Assembly (NCBI GenBank): GCA_934408795.1
Contig: CAKRVQ010000060.1
Span: forward strand, 1-6,453
Source: an uncultured Eubacteriales bacterium
GTDB lineage: Bacteria > Bacillota > Clostridia > Oscillospirales > Acutalibacteraceae
Direction of reading: 5' to 3'
Length of the DNA: 6,453 nucleotides
Of the stretch, positions 1 through 6,391 are shown piece by piece. A model generated the notes under the pieces. That model ran no database searches, was not told the origin of the DNA, and saw nothing but the letters and a program-made list of their open reading frames with translations. The position numbers were made by a program, and so were the translations under genes. Positions within the stretch are counted from its first letter, which is position 1. Every line of letters starts with the position of its first letter.

Positions 1-16
1 CTTTCAAGAGGGCGCG

Positions 17-120
17 AAACGGGCACGGCGGCAGTCGGCATCACACTCGTTTTTAGGCTTTCGGGCGCAATGACAGTTTCACCCGCAGGCTTTGCCATAC
101 ACCCGCCGCCGTGCCCGTTT
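17..120. repeat. 16-bp perfect inverted repeat with 72-nt spacer
   Basis: The arm AAACGGGCACGGCGGC at 17-32 is the exact reverse complement of 105-120. Transcribed from either strand, the 104-nt segment would fold into a long hairpin closed by 16 GC-rich pairs. The arms could be the termini of a small element or the base stem of a structured RNA. The sequence alone does not decide between these. Confidence 0.75.
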
Positions 121-143
121 GATGCGCGCCTTCGGCGCGCATC
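121..143. repeat. Perfect 10-bp hairpin with a C(UUCG)G-type tip
   Basis: GATGCGCGCC at 121-130 pairs exactly with GGCGCGCATC at 134-143 around TTC, so the plus-strand tip reads CTTCGG, an extra-stable tetraloop. The hairpin directly abuts the 105-120 arm of the larger inverted repeat. Neither strand has a T-run after it, so it is not a canonical intrinsic terminator. Confidence 0.7.
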
Positions 144-156
144 GCGGCGCTGCCCG

Positions 157-249
157 CGGCTCTGTCTTTCCCGCCGGGCCGCAGCCAAAGCCGTCGTATC
201 GCATTCCCGTCCGCCTCACCTCTTGCCCGGGCGAACAATAACAGAGCCG
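157..249. repeat. 9-bp inverted repeat enclosing a GC-rich segment
   Basis: CGGCTCTGT at 157-165 is the reverse complement of ACAGAGCCG at 241-249. The enclosed segment includes the palindrome GCCCGGGC near 227-234 and several further self-complementary GC tracts. The right arm overlaps the stem of the candidate sigF-operon terminator, so the two structures would compete in a transcript. Confidence 0.5.
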
Positions 250-277
250 AACCGGCCTAAACCGGTGTATTTTCGGC
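233..277 (-). terminator. Candidate terminator of the spoIIA operon (imperfect)
   Basis: On the minus strand, 32 nt after the sigF stop, GCCGA (277-273) and ACCGG (266-262) pair with CCGGT (255-251) and TCGGC (250-246) around a 6-nt loop. A 6-nt bulge (AAATAC) interrupts the 5' side. The following sequence, TCTGTTATTGTT, is T-rich but interrupted. No better terminator follows sigF within the window. The bulge and the poor T-tract keep this tentative. Confidence 0.35.
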
Positions 278-308
278 GTAATTTCACTTGTCGTCTTTAT
301 AAGGCTGC

Positions 309-971
309 CTAAGCAAACTTTTTCCTCAAAGCTGCAAGAATGGCGCGCTCCTTTCTTGATACCTGCACCTGGGTCATACCGAGAATAACTGCGGTCTCGT
401 TCTGAGTTTTTCCCTTAAAGTATCTTAGACCTATCAGCTGCCACTCCGAGTCGGAAAGCGACTGCCTGATCTCCCCTATCGCTATGCGGTCAAACATTTC
501 CTCGTCACAATTGACAGGCAGATCGACCGTTTCCTCTTCACCGTCTCCGCCCTGTGCAGAAAGTGATAAGCAGGGCTGCGCCGCACCTATCGCTTCTATG
601 ACCTCCTCTTCGCTGAGAGCCAGCTCAGACGCGAGTTCGCTGACGGTAGGCTCTGTTCCGTTTTTTTTGAGCATCCTCTCCCTTGCTGCATTTATCTTTA
701 TTGAACGCTCTTTAAGCGTTCTTCCCACTTTGACGGTGCCGCCGTCACGGAATATCCGCTTGATCTCTCCGAGGATGACAGGCACCGCATAGGTAGAAAA
801 GCAGACATTGCGGCTTTCATCGAATGCATCGGCTGCTTTTATAAGCCCTACGCTGCCCGCCTGAAAAAGATCCTCATAGTCAACCCCTCTGCCCGTAAAA
901 CGATGACAACAGGCATGAACCAGCCCGTAATGCTTCTCTATAAAGCGGTTACGTTCATCTGCCGCCGGCAT
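309..971 (-). CDS. sigF: RNA polymerase sporulation sigma factor SigF (forespore), N-terminally short
   Basis: SigF (SpoIIAC) is the first forespore-specific sigma factor. It directs RNA polymerase to early forespore genes and is held inactive by SpoIIAB until engulfment-stage signalling. The 220-residue product shows sigma-70 region 2 at about residues 10-77 (DYEDLFQAGSVGLIKAAD at 31-48, then CFSTYAVPVILGEIKR), region 3 at about 78-135, and region 4 at about 165-218 with the helix-turn-helix ETAVILGMTQVQVSRKERA. Identity rests on these motifs and on its place after spoIIAA-spoIIAB. The start is ATG at 971, preceded by a weak AGGT site (981-978) inside spoIIAB. It overlaps spoIIAB by 17 nt, which suggests translational coupling. 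It lacks about 30-35 residues that precede region 2 in Bacillus subtilis SigF. Stops in this frame lie eight to nine codons upstream of the ATG, so no longer start is available. Confidence 0.93.
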   Translation of the reverse strand: MPAADERNRFIEKHYGLVHACCHRFTGRGVDYEDLFQAGSVGLIKAADAFDESRNVCFSTYAVPVILGEIKRIFRDGGTVKVGRTLKERSIKINAARERMLKKNGTEPTVSELASELALSEEEVIEAIGAAQPCLSLSAQGGDGEEETVDLPVNCDEEMFDRIAIGEIRQSLSDSEWQLIGLRYFKGKTQNETAVILGMTQVQVSRKERAILAALRKKFA

Positions 972-1389
972 ATTTTGACCTGATCTTCTTCATCATAGTC
1001 ACGACCGTTCCTTTTCCCACCCTTGAATGAACGGTAAGTCTGTCGGTAAAACTTTCCATAACGGCAAATCCGAGTCCCGCTCTCTCCTCACCTCCGGTGG
1101 TAAAAAGCGGTTCCATTGCCTGCTTGATGTTTTCAATTCCGCAGCCTCTGTCTCTTACGCTTATCCTGACCGTGGATTCCTCGGTCGATACGGTTATGTA
1201 TATTTTTCCCACCGTGTCCCGATAGGCGTGCACGATCGCATTTGTCACCGCCTCGCTGACTGCGGTTTTTATGTCGTTGATCTCCTCGATCGTAGGATCA
1301 AGCGATGATACAAAAGCAGCTACCGCCACCCTCACAAACGCCTCGTTGACCGAAAGCGAATCAACGGTAAGCTTCATTTCGTTTTTCAT
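955..1389 (-). CDS. spoIIAB: Anti-sigma F factor and serine kinase SpoIIAB
   Basis: SpoIIAB binds SigF and blocks its activity, and with ATP it phosphorylates and inactivates SpoIIAA. The 144-residue protein (146 in B. subtilis) is a GHKL-fold ATPase/kinase. Its N box is SEAVTNAIVHAY, with Glu46 and Asn50 at the catalytic/Mg-ATP positions. The G1 box is DRGCGI (80-85), the ATP-lid segment is PLFTTGGEERAG, and the G2 box is GLGFAVME (105-112). Arg20, known in B. subtilis as a partner contact residue, is present. The start MKNEM matches the B. subtilis start, with AAGGGGG in the end of spoIIAA as ribosome binding site. It lies 3 nt after the spoIIAA stop and overlaps sigF, so the three proteins are probably made from one coupled message. 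Assignment is firm. Confidence 0.96.
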   Translation of the reverse strand: MKNEMKLTVDSLSVNEAFVRVAVAAFVSSLDPTIEEINDIKTAVSEAVTNAIVHAYRDTVGKIYITVSTEESTVRISVRDRGCGIENIKQAMEPLFTTGGEERAGLGFAVMESFTDRLTVHSRVGKGTVVTMMKKIRSKYAGGR

Positions 1390-1392
1390 ATT

Positions 1393-1710
1393 CTATGCCC
1401 CCTTCTTTGTCAGCTTTACGATTCTTTCAAGTCCCGACAGTTTCATGACCTTGTATATTGCGCTGCCGGCATTTATGACCTCTGTCTCGGCACCGTGCTT
1501 CATCGCAAGACGATATCTGCCCATAACGAAGCCTATTCCCGAGCTATCCATAAATGTGACACCTCCGAAGTCAAGCAACACCCGCTCCGGCTTTACTCTT
1601 TCTATCACCGTATCGGTCTCATTGCGTGCGGCAAGAGCGGTATGATGATCAAGTTCGCCGAACAACAGCACTGTCAGCACTCCTTTTTCGTAGACGATTT
1701 CAAGTTTCAT
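1393..1710 (-). CDS. spoIIAA: Anti-sigma F factor antagonist SpoIIAA (start set at ATG 1710)
   Basis: SpoIIAA is a single STAS-domain protein. Unphosphorylated, it displaces SigF from SpoIIAB; phosphorylated by SpoIIAB, it is inactive until the phosphatase SpoIIE restores it. The 105-residue product has GELDHHTA near residue 18 and the phosphorylation motif FMDSSGIG, where Ser56 aligns with the phosphorylated serine of the B. subtilis protein. LSGLERIV near the C terminus is also typical. A GTG at 1719 would give a three-residue extension. I chose ATG 1710 because GAGGTG at 1722-1717 sits 6 nt before it, an ideal spacing, and because MKLEIVYEKG then begins directly on the first beta strand. 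It is first in the spoIIA operon and follows a terminator. Confidence 0.95.
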   Translation of the reverse strand: MKLEIVYEKGVLTVLLFGELDHHTALAARNETDTVIERVKPERVLLDFGGVTFMDSSGIGFVMGRYRLAMKHGAETEVINAGSAIYKVMKLSGLERIVKLTKKGA

Positions 1711-1716
1711 ATACAA

Positions 1717-1722
1717 CACCTC
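1717..1722 (-). promoter_or_regulatory. Ribosome binding site fixing the spoIIAA start
   Basis: GAGGTG on the minus strand lies 6 nt before ATG 1710. The alternative GTG start at 1719 is part of this same motif, so it cannot be served by it. Confidence 0.75.
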
Positions 1723-1730
1723 ATTTCAGA

Positions 1731-1769
1731 GAAAAGAAAAAAGCCTCTACCGATAAATGATAGAGGCTT
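1731..1769 (-). terminator. Intrinsic terminator between folC and spoIIAA
   Basis: Read on the minus strand, AAGCCTCTA (1769-1761) pairs perfectly with TAGAGGCTT (1749-1741) around an 11-nt loop. It is followed at once by a T-tract, TTTTCTTTTC (1740-1731). This is a textbook intrinsic terminator for valS-folC transcription, about 100 nt after the folC stop. It lies only 9 nt upstream of the spoIIAA ribosome binding site, so there is no room for a full promoter plus leader between it and spoIIAA. Confidence 0.85.
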
Positions 1770-1772
1770 GTC

Positions 1773-1799
1773 CGCGCGGATTTTGTCTTATCCTGCGCG
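1773..1799 (-). promoter_or_regulatory. Hairpin carrying a SigH-like -35 motif upstream of spoIIA
   Basis: CGCGC/GCGCG (1773-1777/1795-1799) and GGAT/ATCC (1778-1781/1790-1793), with one bulged base at 1794, form a hairpin around an 8-nt loop. On the minus strand the segment at 1796-1788 reads GCAGGATAA. This fits the SigH -35 consensus (RnAGGAwww), and SigH drives spoIIA in B. subtilis. At the usual spacing downstream I see only a poor -10 match (GGACA for RGAAT). A transcript from here would carry the 1731-1769 terminator in its leader. The promoter call is therefore tentative. Confidence 0.3.
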
Positions 1800-1871
1800 C
1801 CGAGTGTATTTTTTTGATTTTCTTTTGTCAGCAAAAGCGGTACGACCGCAGAATGACAAAAACCGCCGTAA

Positions 1872-3140
1872 TTATCTTTTTTTCGCCCGCTTCAATAATT
1901 CTTTCCTTATATCGCCCGCAAGGTAAAGCGACCCGCATACGACTATCGGTGCGCTTCCCTCGGAGAGCGAAAATGCCATATCAAGCGCCGCTTCGCAGTC
2001 GGGTGCGGCAAATACATTTTTTATGAGCCCGCTGCATTTTTGAAGAAGTTTCTCGGATGAGATCGCGCGCGGATTGCCCGGCACGGTAACCGTCACCGCA
2101 TTATCGAAAAACGGCGCGACCGCCTTTATGTACCCGTCGGTGTCCTTATCTGCCATCATGCCGAGCAGCATAACCGCACCCCTGACATTGAGCTTTGTCA
2201 GAACATCCGCAAGCGCTGCTCCCCCGGCAGGGTTGTGTGAACCGTCAAGCATAATGAGCGGATCGGATCCGATCATCTCGCATCTCGCAGGCATAACGGC
2301 TGAAAGTCCCGCCTTTACGGCTTTTTCTCCGACATTTATATTTGCCGCATTAAGAGCCGTCAGAACAAGGGAGGCGTTTACCGCCTGATGATACCCGGGC
2401 ATTGCCGTTTTGAATCTTTTGCACCAAAGGTCGAATTCCGTACCGCTTCTTGTCACGCTCACATTTTCGGGTGCGGGAGCAATGTAAAGCGGAGCATTCC
2501 GTTTTTCTGCAACACCCTTTATAACATCAAGCGCAGCACTTTTCTGCAGCGCGGAGGTGACAACAGGGCACCCTCTCTTGATTATTCCGCATTTTTCGAA
2601 AGCTATCTGCTCTATCGTGTCACCGAGTATTTTCGTATGGTCAAGACCGATATCCGTTATTACCGACACCGAAGGTGCTTCGATAATATTCGTCGCGTCC
2701 AGCCTGCCGCCGAGTCCCACCTCAACGACCGCAAAATCGACCTTCTTTTCGGCAAAATACGAAAAAGCCGCTGCCGTTATCACTTCGAATTCCGTGGGCA
2801 ATTCATCCTCGGAGAGTGTGTCGGTGATTCCTTTTATGCGGTTTACATAATAACATAAATCGTCCTTGCTTATGTATTCTCCGTCAATTTGTATGCGCTC
2901 TCTGAAATCGGTCACAAACGGCGATATGTAAAGACCGCACTTATATCCCGCGGCGGTAATGGCAGACTGCAGCATAAGCGATGTTGAACCTTTACCGTTA
3001 GTCCCCGCAATATGGACGGTGCGCAGACCCTTTTGAGGATCTCCGAGCTTTTCCGCCAGCAGTTTCACCCTTTCAAGCCCCGGCCGTGAACCGAATTTCA
3101 AAAATGAGTGGATATATTCAAGTGCCTCGGTATATGTCAT
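1872..3140 (-). CDS. folC: Folylpolyglutamate synthase / dihydrofolate synthase FolC
   Basis: FolC is a cytoplasmic Mur-ligase-family enzyme. It uses ATP to add glutamate to dihydropteroate and/or to extend the gamma-glutamyl tail of reduced folates. The 422 residues include the P-loop GTNGKGS (46-52), SPFVTDFRERI (73-83), VEVGLGGRLDATN (139-151), ITDIGLDHTKILG (161-173), FEKCGIIK (181-188), PGYHQAVNASL (248-258), the C-terminal-domain signature DGSHNP (299-304) and GSLYLAGDIR (403-412). Length is normal (430 in B. subtilis). The arginine motif usually written PGRxE reads PARCE (284-288) here, a mild deviation. The start ATG at 3140 has GGAAGGAA upstream. It lies 147 nt after valS on the same strand, a common Clostridia pairing, so co-transcription is likely, although the gap holds stem-loops. 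Whether it has one or both activities cannot be told from the sequence. Confidence 0.95.
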   Translation of the reverse strand: MTYTEALEYIHSFLKFGSRPGLERVKLLAEKLGDPQKGLRTVHIAGTNGKGSTSLMLQSAITAAGYKCGLYISPFVTDFRERIQIDGEYISKDDLCYYVNRIKGITDTLSEDELPTEFEVITAAAFSYFAEKKVDFAVVEVGLGGRLDATNIIEAPSVSVITDIGLDHTKILGDTIEQIAFEKCGIIKRGCPVVTSALQKSAALDVIKGVAEKRNAPLYIAPAPENVSVTRSGTEFDLWCKRFKTAMPGYHQAVNASLVLTALNAANINVGEKAVKAGLSAVMPARCEMIGSDPLIMLDGSHNPAGGAALADVLTKLNVRGAVMLLGMMADKDTDGYIKAVAPFFDNAVTVTVPGNPRAISSEKLLQKCSGLIKNVFAAPDCEAALDMAFSLSEGSAPIVVCGSLYLAGDIRKELLKRAKKR

Positions 3141-3163
3141 TGCAATTCCTTCCGTACAACAAT

Positions 3164-3199
3164 CAGGCGGACCCGGATATTATTCCTTAAGTCCGCCTG
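3164..3199. repeat. 9-bp inverted repeat in the valS-folC spacer
   Basis: CAGGCGGAC at 3164-3172 pairs exactly with GTCCGCCTG at 3191-3199 around an 18-nt loop. It ends 23 nt before the folC start. On the minus strand it is followed by ATTGTTGTACGG, not a clear T-run, so it is at most a weak terminator. It could be an mRNA processing or stability element, or a protein-binding palindrome. Confidence 0.6.
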
Positions 3200-3213
3200 C
3201 TTTTGTTTTCGCA

Positions 3214-3231
3214 GAACGATGATAATCGTTC
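3214..3231. repeat. 7-bp palindrome with 4-nt loop in the valS-folC spacer
   Basis: GAACGAT (3214-3220) and ATCGTTC (3225-3231) form a perfect stem around GATA. There is no T-run on the minus strand. It is the first of two hairpins a valS-folC transcript would form between the two coding regions. Confidence 0.55.
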
Positions 3232-3287
3232 GCCAGAATAAGAGCTGCGGGTGCCCCATCACGGGAACAAAAGCCCTCTTTGCTCTC

Positions 3288-5918
3288 TTACATTTTCTCT
3301 TTGAGGTCGCTTATTTCCGCTTCAAGCTGAGATATCTTAGCCTGAGCCCTTTTAAGCTTCTCCCGCTCCGCGTTGACGACCTGCACGGGCGCCTTACTTA
3401 CAAATTTCTCATTTGTAAGCTTTTTAGTCACGAATTCTCTGTCACTTACTGCGGCGGCAAGCTCCTTTTGGAGCCTTGCCAATTCGGCGGCAAAGTCCAC
3501 AAGCTCATTCAACGGAATGGAAACCGTGGCATCCTCGGTTACCACTTTCACCGCACCGGGTATATCAAACGCCGCACCGACCTCGACCTCGGAGGCATAT
3601 GCGAGTCTTTCTATGAACACCTTACCCGCGTTGAATGTATCTTCGTAGGCGGAGGCTATACAAACCTTTGCCTTCTTGGAGGGCGGCACATTCATCTCGC
3701 TTCGCCTGTTGCGTATCGCCTTTATGACCGACATTATCCTTTCGAACTCAGCCTCATCGGAAGAGAAATTCAATTCTTCTTCGTAGCGCGGCCAATCCGA
3801 GACCATTATCGATTCTCCGTCGTGAGGCAGTGCCTGCCAGATTTCTTCGGTTATGAACGGCATAAAGGGATGCAGAAGCTTCAATGTGTTCGAAAGCACG
3901 AAGACAAGCACACTGCGCGCCGCCGATGCCTTTTTGTCATCGGATGAGCCGAGTCTGGTTTTCGCGATCTCAATATACCAATCGCAGTATATATCCCATA
4001 TAAAGTCATAAAGCTTGGTGACCGCGAGACCGATCTCAAAGTGATCAAGGTTCTCGGTGACCTCTTTTACGAGGCGATTGTACTTGGAAACGACCCATCT
4101 GTCTTCAAGCTCAAGGGTCTCGGGAAGATGCGGGGCGGGCTCGTCATCACCGAGGTTCATCAGGACGAACCTTGCGGCGTTCCATATCTTGTTTGCAAAA
4201 TTACGGCTCGCTTCGACCTTTTCGGGAGAGTAACGCATATCATTGCCGGGAGTATTGCCGGTAGCAAGTGTAAAGCGGAGCGCATCTGCACCGTATTTTT
4301 CTATCTCAACCAGCGGATCTACTCCGTTTCCGAGCGACTTAGACATCTTTCGTCCCTCGGCATCCCTTACTATTCCGTGGAACAGTACGGTGTCGAAAGG
4401 CGCCTTGCCTGTATACTCAAGTCCCGAGAAGATCATTCTGGCGACCCAGAAGAAGATGATATCATACCCCGTGACAAGTGTATTCGTGGGGTAGAAGTAC
4501 TCCAGCTCCGGCGTTTTTTCGGGCCAGCCGAGTGTTGAGAACGGCCAAAGTGCCGACGAAAACCAGGTGTCAAGCGTATCCTCGTCGCGGCGAAGCGGCT
4601 TTCCGCAATCGGGGCACACCGTCATATCGGCACGCGACACAAATGTCTTTCCGCAATCATCGCAGTACCACGCGGGGATCCTGTGACCCCACCAGAGCTG
4701 ACGGGAAATACACCAGTCCTTGATGTTTTCCATCCAGTTATAATATGTCTTTTCGAACCTGTCGGGAATGATCCTGACATCTCCCTCGCGAACGGCGGCG
4801 ACAGCGGGCTTTGCAAGCGGCTCCATTTTTACAAACCACTGCTTAGACACCCTCGGTTCGACCACACTGTGGCAGCGATAGCAGGTGCCGACATTATGAC
4901 TGTAGGCGTCGACCTTTATAAGGAAGCCCTGCTCTTTAAGATCGGCGACGATCGCTTTGCGAGCTTCCGCAGCGGTCATACCGCTGTATCTTCCGTAACC
5001 CTCTGCGATATGGTTGTCGTCGGTCGTGACGGTTATCACTTCAAGATTGTGACGCTTTCCGACCTCAAAGTCGTTGGGGTCATGGGCAGGCGTGATCTTT
5101 ACCGCACCCGTTCCGAAATCGGACTCAACATACGAGTCGGCAATAACGGGTATCCTTCTTCCCACAAGAGGAAGGATAAGCATCTTTCCGATAATACTCT
5201 TATATCTTTCGTCATCGGGATTTACCGCAACGGCGGTATCGCCGAGCAGAGTCTCGGGTCTTGTGGTTGCTATCTCAAGATAACCGCTTCCGTCCTCAAA
5301 CGGATAGCGAATATGCCAGAACGCGCCCTCTTTTTCTTCGTATTCGACCTCTGCATCCGAGATCGAAGTAAGACAGTGCGGGCACCAGTTGATTATCCTC
5401 TCGCCTCTGTAAATAAGACCCTTTTCGTAAAGGCGGACAAACACCTCGCGGACCGCCTTTGAGCACCCCTCGTCAAGAGTGAAACGGAGCCTGTCCCAAT
5501 CGCAGGAGGAGCCGAGCTTTTTAAGCTGCTCCACTATTCTCCCGCCGTACTGCTCCTTCCATTTCCAAGCGCGATCAAGGAAGCCGTCTCGTCCGATGTC
5601 CTCCTTGGTGATGCCCTCCTCGCGCATTGCCTCCACAATTTTTGCTTCGGTGGCAATGGAAGCGTGGTCCGTACCGGGCACCCAAAGGGCACTGTATCCC
5701 TGCATACGCTTCCACCTGATAAGTATATCCTGAAGCGTTTCATCAAGCGCGTGACCCATATGGAGCTGACCCGTTATGTTCGGCGGGGGTATCACGATTG
5801 TATAAGGATCCTTCTCGGGATCCACCTCGGCATGGAAGTATCCGTTTTTGCTCCAGAACGAATACAACCTGTCCTCCACCGAGGACGGATCATATATTTT
5901 ATCAAGCTGCTTTGACAT
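3288..5918 (-). CDS. valS: Valyl-tRNA synthetase
   Basis: This class I aminoacyl-tRNA synthetase attaches valine to tRNA-Val in the cytoplasm and hydrolyses mischarged threonyl-tRNA. The 876 residues (880 in B. subtilis) contain [15 protein letters not shown] with the HMGH ATP-binding signature at 53-56, and KMSKS at 524-528. The editing domain carries TTRPET (218-223) and the [10 protein letters not shown] segment with Asp280. Two probable zinc sites are formed by Cys pairs 179/182 with 346/349, and 419/422 with 435/438, as in Thermus ValRS. The anticodon-binding domain spans about 605-750, and a C-terminal coiled coil of about 805-876 is rich in Leu, Glu and Lys. The start ATG 5918 has GGAGGAG just upstream, and [19 protein letters not shown] is a typical ValRS beginning. 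All signature motifs are intact. No T-box is seen in the leader. Confidence 0.98.
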   Translation of the reverse strand: MSKQLDKIYDPSSVEDRLYSFWSKNGYFHAEVDPEKDPYTIVIPPPNITGQLHMGHALDETLQDILIRWKRMQGYSALWVPGTDHASIATEAKIVEAMREEGITKEDIGRDGFLDRAWKWKEQYGGRIVEQLKKLGSSCDWDRLRFTLDEGCSKAVREVFVRLYEKGLIYRGERIINWCPHCLTSISDAEVEYEEKEGAFWHIRYPFEDGSGYLEIATTRPETLLGDTAVAVNPDDERYKSIIGKMLILPLVGRRIPVIADSYVESDFGTGAVKITPAHDPNDFEVGKRHNLEVITVTTDDNHIAEGYGRYSGMTAAEARKAIVADLKEQGFLIKVDAYSHNVGTCYRCHSVVEPRVSKQWFVKMEPLAKPAVAAVREGDVRIIPDRFEKTYYNWMENIKDWCISRQLWWGHRIPAWYCDDCGKTFVSRADMTVCPDCGKPLRRDEDTLDTWFSSALWPFSTLGWPEKTPELEYFYPTNTLVTGYDIIFFWVARMIFSGLEYTGKAPFDTVLFHGIVRDAEGRKMSKSLGNGVDPLVEIEKYGADALRFTLATGNTPGNDMRYSPEKVEASRNFANKIWNAARFVLMNLGDDEPAPHLPETLELEDRWVVSKYNRLVKEVTENLDHFEIGLAVTKLYDFIWDIYCDWYIEIAKTRLGSSDDKKASAARSVLVFVLSNTLKLLHPFMPFITEEIWQALPHDGESIMVSDWPRYEEELNFSSDEAEFERIMSVIKAIRNRRSEMNVPPSKKAKVCIASAYEDTFNAGKVFIERLAYASEVEVGAAFDIPGAVKVVTEDATVSIPLNELVDFAAELARLQKELAAAVSDREFVTKKLTNEKFVSKAPVQVVNAEREKLKRAQAKISQLEAEISDLKEKM

Positions 5919-5934
5919 TTTACTCCTCCGAACG

Positions 5935-5976
5935 ACCGATGCCGCATTTTCTTTTCAATATGCAGAACACATCGGT
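5935..5976 (-). promoter_or_regulatory. Bulged hairpin in the valS leader, beside the ribosome binding site
   Basis: On the minus strand ACCGATG (5976-5970) pairs with CATCGGT (5941-5935). Inside, GCATATT (5963-5957) pairs with AAAATGC (5950-5944) with one mismatch around a 6-nt loop. The internal loop is asymmetric: 6 nt on one side and 2 on the other. The structure ends a few nt before the GGAGGAG of valS. It could influence translation or mRNA stability, but it lacks the T-box sequence and does not overlap the ribosome binding site. Confidence 0.45.
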
Positions 5977-6111
5977 AAAATATACATTGTTGTTGCCGCC
6001 GTTTTCCGTCATTCCCTTTTTCTTTGCGTTTGCTTTTGACTTTTCGGGCTTTGGTTTTTGATCTTTATTCCGATACCGAGCTGACGGAGGCTCAATACTT
6101 TTTTCTAAATA

Positions 6112-6140
6112 ATAATACGACTTTAAGTCTTCAAAGTCAA
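6112..6140 (-). promoter_or_regulatory. SigA-type promoter for valS (and probably folC)
   Basis: On the minus strand TTGACT (6140-6135) is followed by exactly 17 nt and then TATTAT (6117-6112). Each hexamer is one base from the housekeeping consensus, and the spacing is optimal. Transcription would start near 6105, giving a leader of roughly 190 nt before valS. It is the best promoter match seen in the upstream region. Confidence 0.6.
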
Positions 6141-6158
6141 TTGTAATTATGATATATA

Positions 6159-6210
6159 GGCCGGCAAACGGGCAGCCGCTGCCTGCGGTCGGTTTGTTTC
6201 CTGCGCCGGC
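6159..6210. repeat. Nested GC-rich inverted repeats upstream of the valS promoter
   Basis: GCCGGC occurs at 6160-6165 and 6205-6210. Inside, CAAAC (6165-6169) faces GTTTG (6192-6196), and GGCAGC (6171-6176) faces GCTGCC (6178-6183). Together these could form a branched hairpin about 50 nt long, just upstream of the -35 element. Its base composition stands out from the AT-rich sequence on either side. Confidence 0.45.
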
Positions 6211-6322
6211 TCTGCAATGTGCATTATGCTCGGAATCGGCGAGCTTCAACCCCTGCCCGCATTCCGTCTTTTGAACCAAACTTTCAGGCGCTGATAAATT
6301 TTTTCAAAAAAACAGAATAAAA

Positions 6323-6388
6323 GACCGATGCGCTGATAATAATATGCTTGTCGGTCAAATAAACAGCTTGCGTTTGTATTCTGACCGA
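6323..6388. repeat. Two mutually exclusive hairpins sharing the arm TCGGTC
   Basis: GACCGA at 6323-6328 can pair with TCGGTC at 6351-6356. Alternatively TCGGTCAAATA at 6351-6361 pairs with TATT and TGACCGA at 6377-6380 and 6382-6388, with one bulged base. Weaker pairs (AAC 6362-6364 with GTT 6372-6374) extend this second stem. A 10-bp direct repeat, GCGCTGATAA, lies nearby at 6288-6297 and 6330-6339. These could be alternating operator half-sites or competing RNA folds. Confidence 0.45.
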
Positions 6389-6391
6389 TTT

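Larger units (their letters stand above)
1..250. repeat. GC-rich intergenic block packed with inverted repeats; probable dispersed element
   Basis: This block is visibly richer in G+C than the coding regions beside it. It contains three strong inverted repeats: arms 17-32/105-120, 121-130/134-143 and 157-165/241-249. No reading frame here has a convincing ribosome binding site or a recognisable domain. On the minus strand a frame opens at an ATG at 97 and runs off the window edge, beginning MAKPAGETVIAPESLK. From memory, and unverified, near-identical short hypothetical proteins recur in gut Clostridia genomes. That would fit over-called ORFs inside a repeated element. The block lies downstream of sigF in the direction of transcription. 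Its left boundary is outside the window. It could instead be a structured RNA, but I could not match it to RNase P, SRP or tmRNA consensus motifs. Confidence 0.5.

Noticed and set aside
53..238. Minus-strand 61-codon frame in the GC-rich left block
   Set aside because: It has no ribosome binding site and an Arg/Ala/Gly-rich composition typical of chance frames in GC-rich DNA. The frame lies entirely over inverted repeats.
1..308. Known structured RNAs (RNase P RNA, SRP RNA, tmRNA) in the block downstream of sigF
   Set aside because: None of their conserved sequence signatures was found on either strand.
1711..1750. Possible SigH promoter inside the terminator (AGAGGCTTT with GAAAT downstream)
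   Set aside because: The spacing is too short, and transcription would start within or after the spoIIAA ribosome binding site.
1837..1849. Small hairpin GCGGT-ACCGC after folC followed on the minus strand by TTTTG
   Set aside because: Only 5 pairs with a 3-nt loop and four Ts. It is too weak to call when the strong terminator at 1731-1769 lies downstream.
4683..5462. Long plus-strand open frame (259 codons) opposite valS
   Set aside because: It is antisense to the conserved coding region of valS and has no domain or ribosome binding site. It is a codon-bias shadow, as are the plus-strand frames opposite folC and sigF.
6165..6214. Short words shared between the GC-rich patch upstream of valS and the left-edge block (CAAACGGGCA, CGGCTCTG)
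   Set aside because: The shared words are only 8-10 nt and are not in the same order or spacing, so they do not support two copies of one element.
5920..6279. Minus-strand 119-codon frame ending just before valS
   Set aside because: It begins at TTG without a ribosome binding site, spans the valS promoter and GC-rich repeats, has erratic composition and shows no recognisable domain. Its stop merely overlaps the valS ribosome binding site region. It also lacks runs of valine codons, so it is not an obvious leader peptide.
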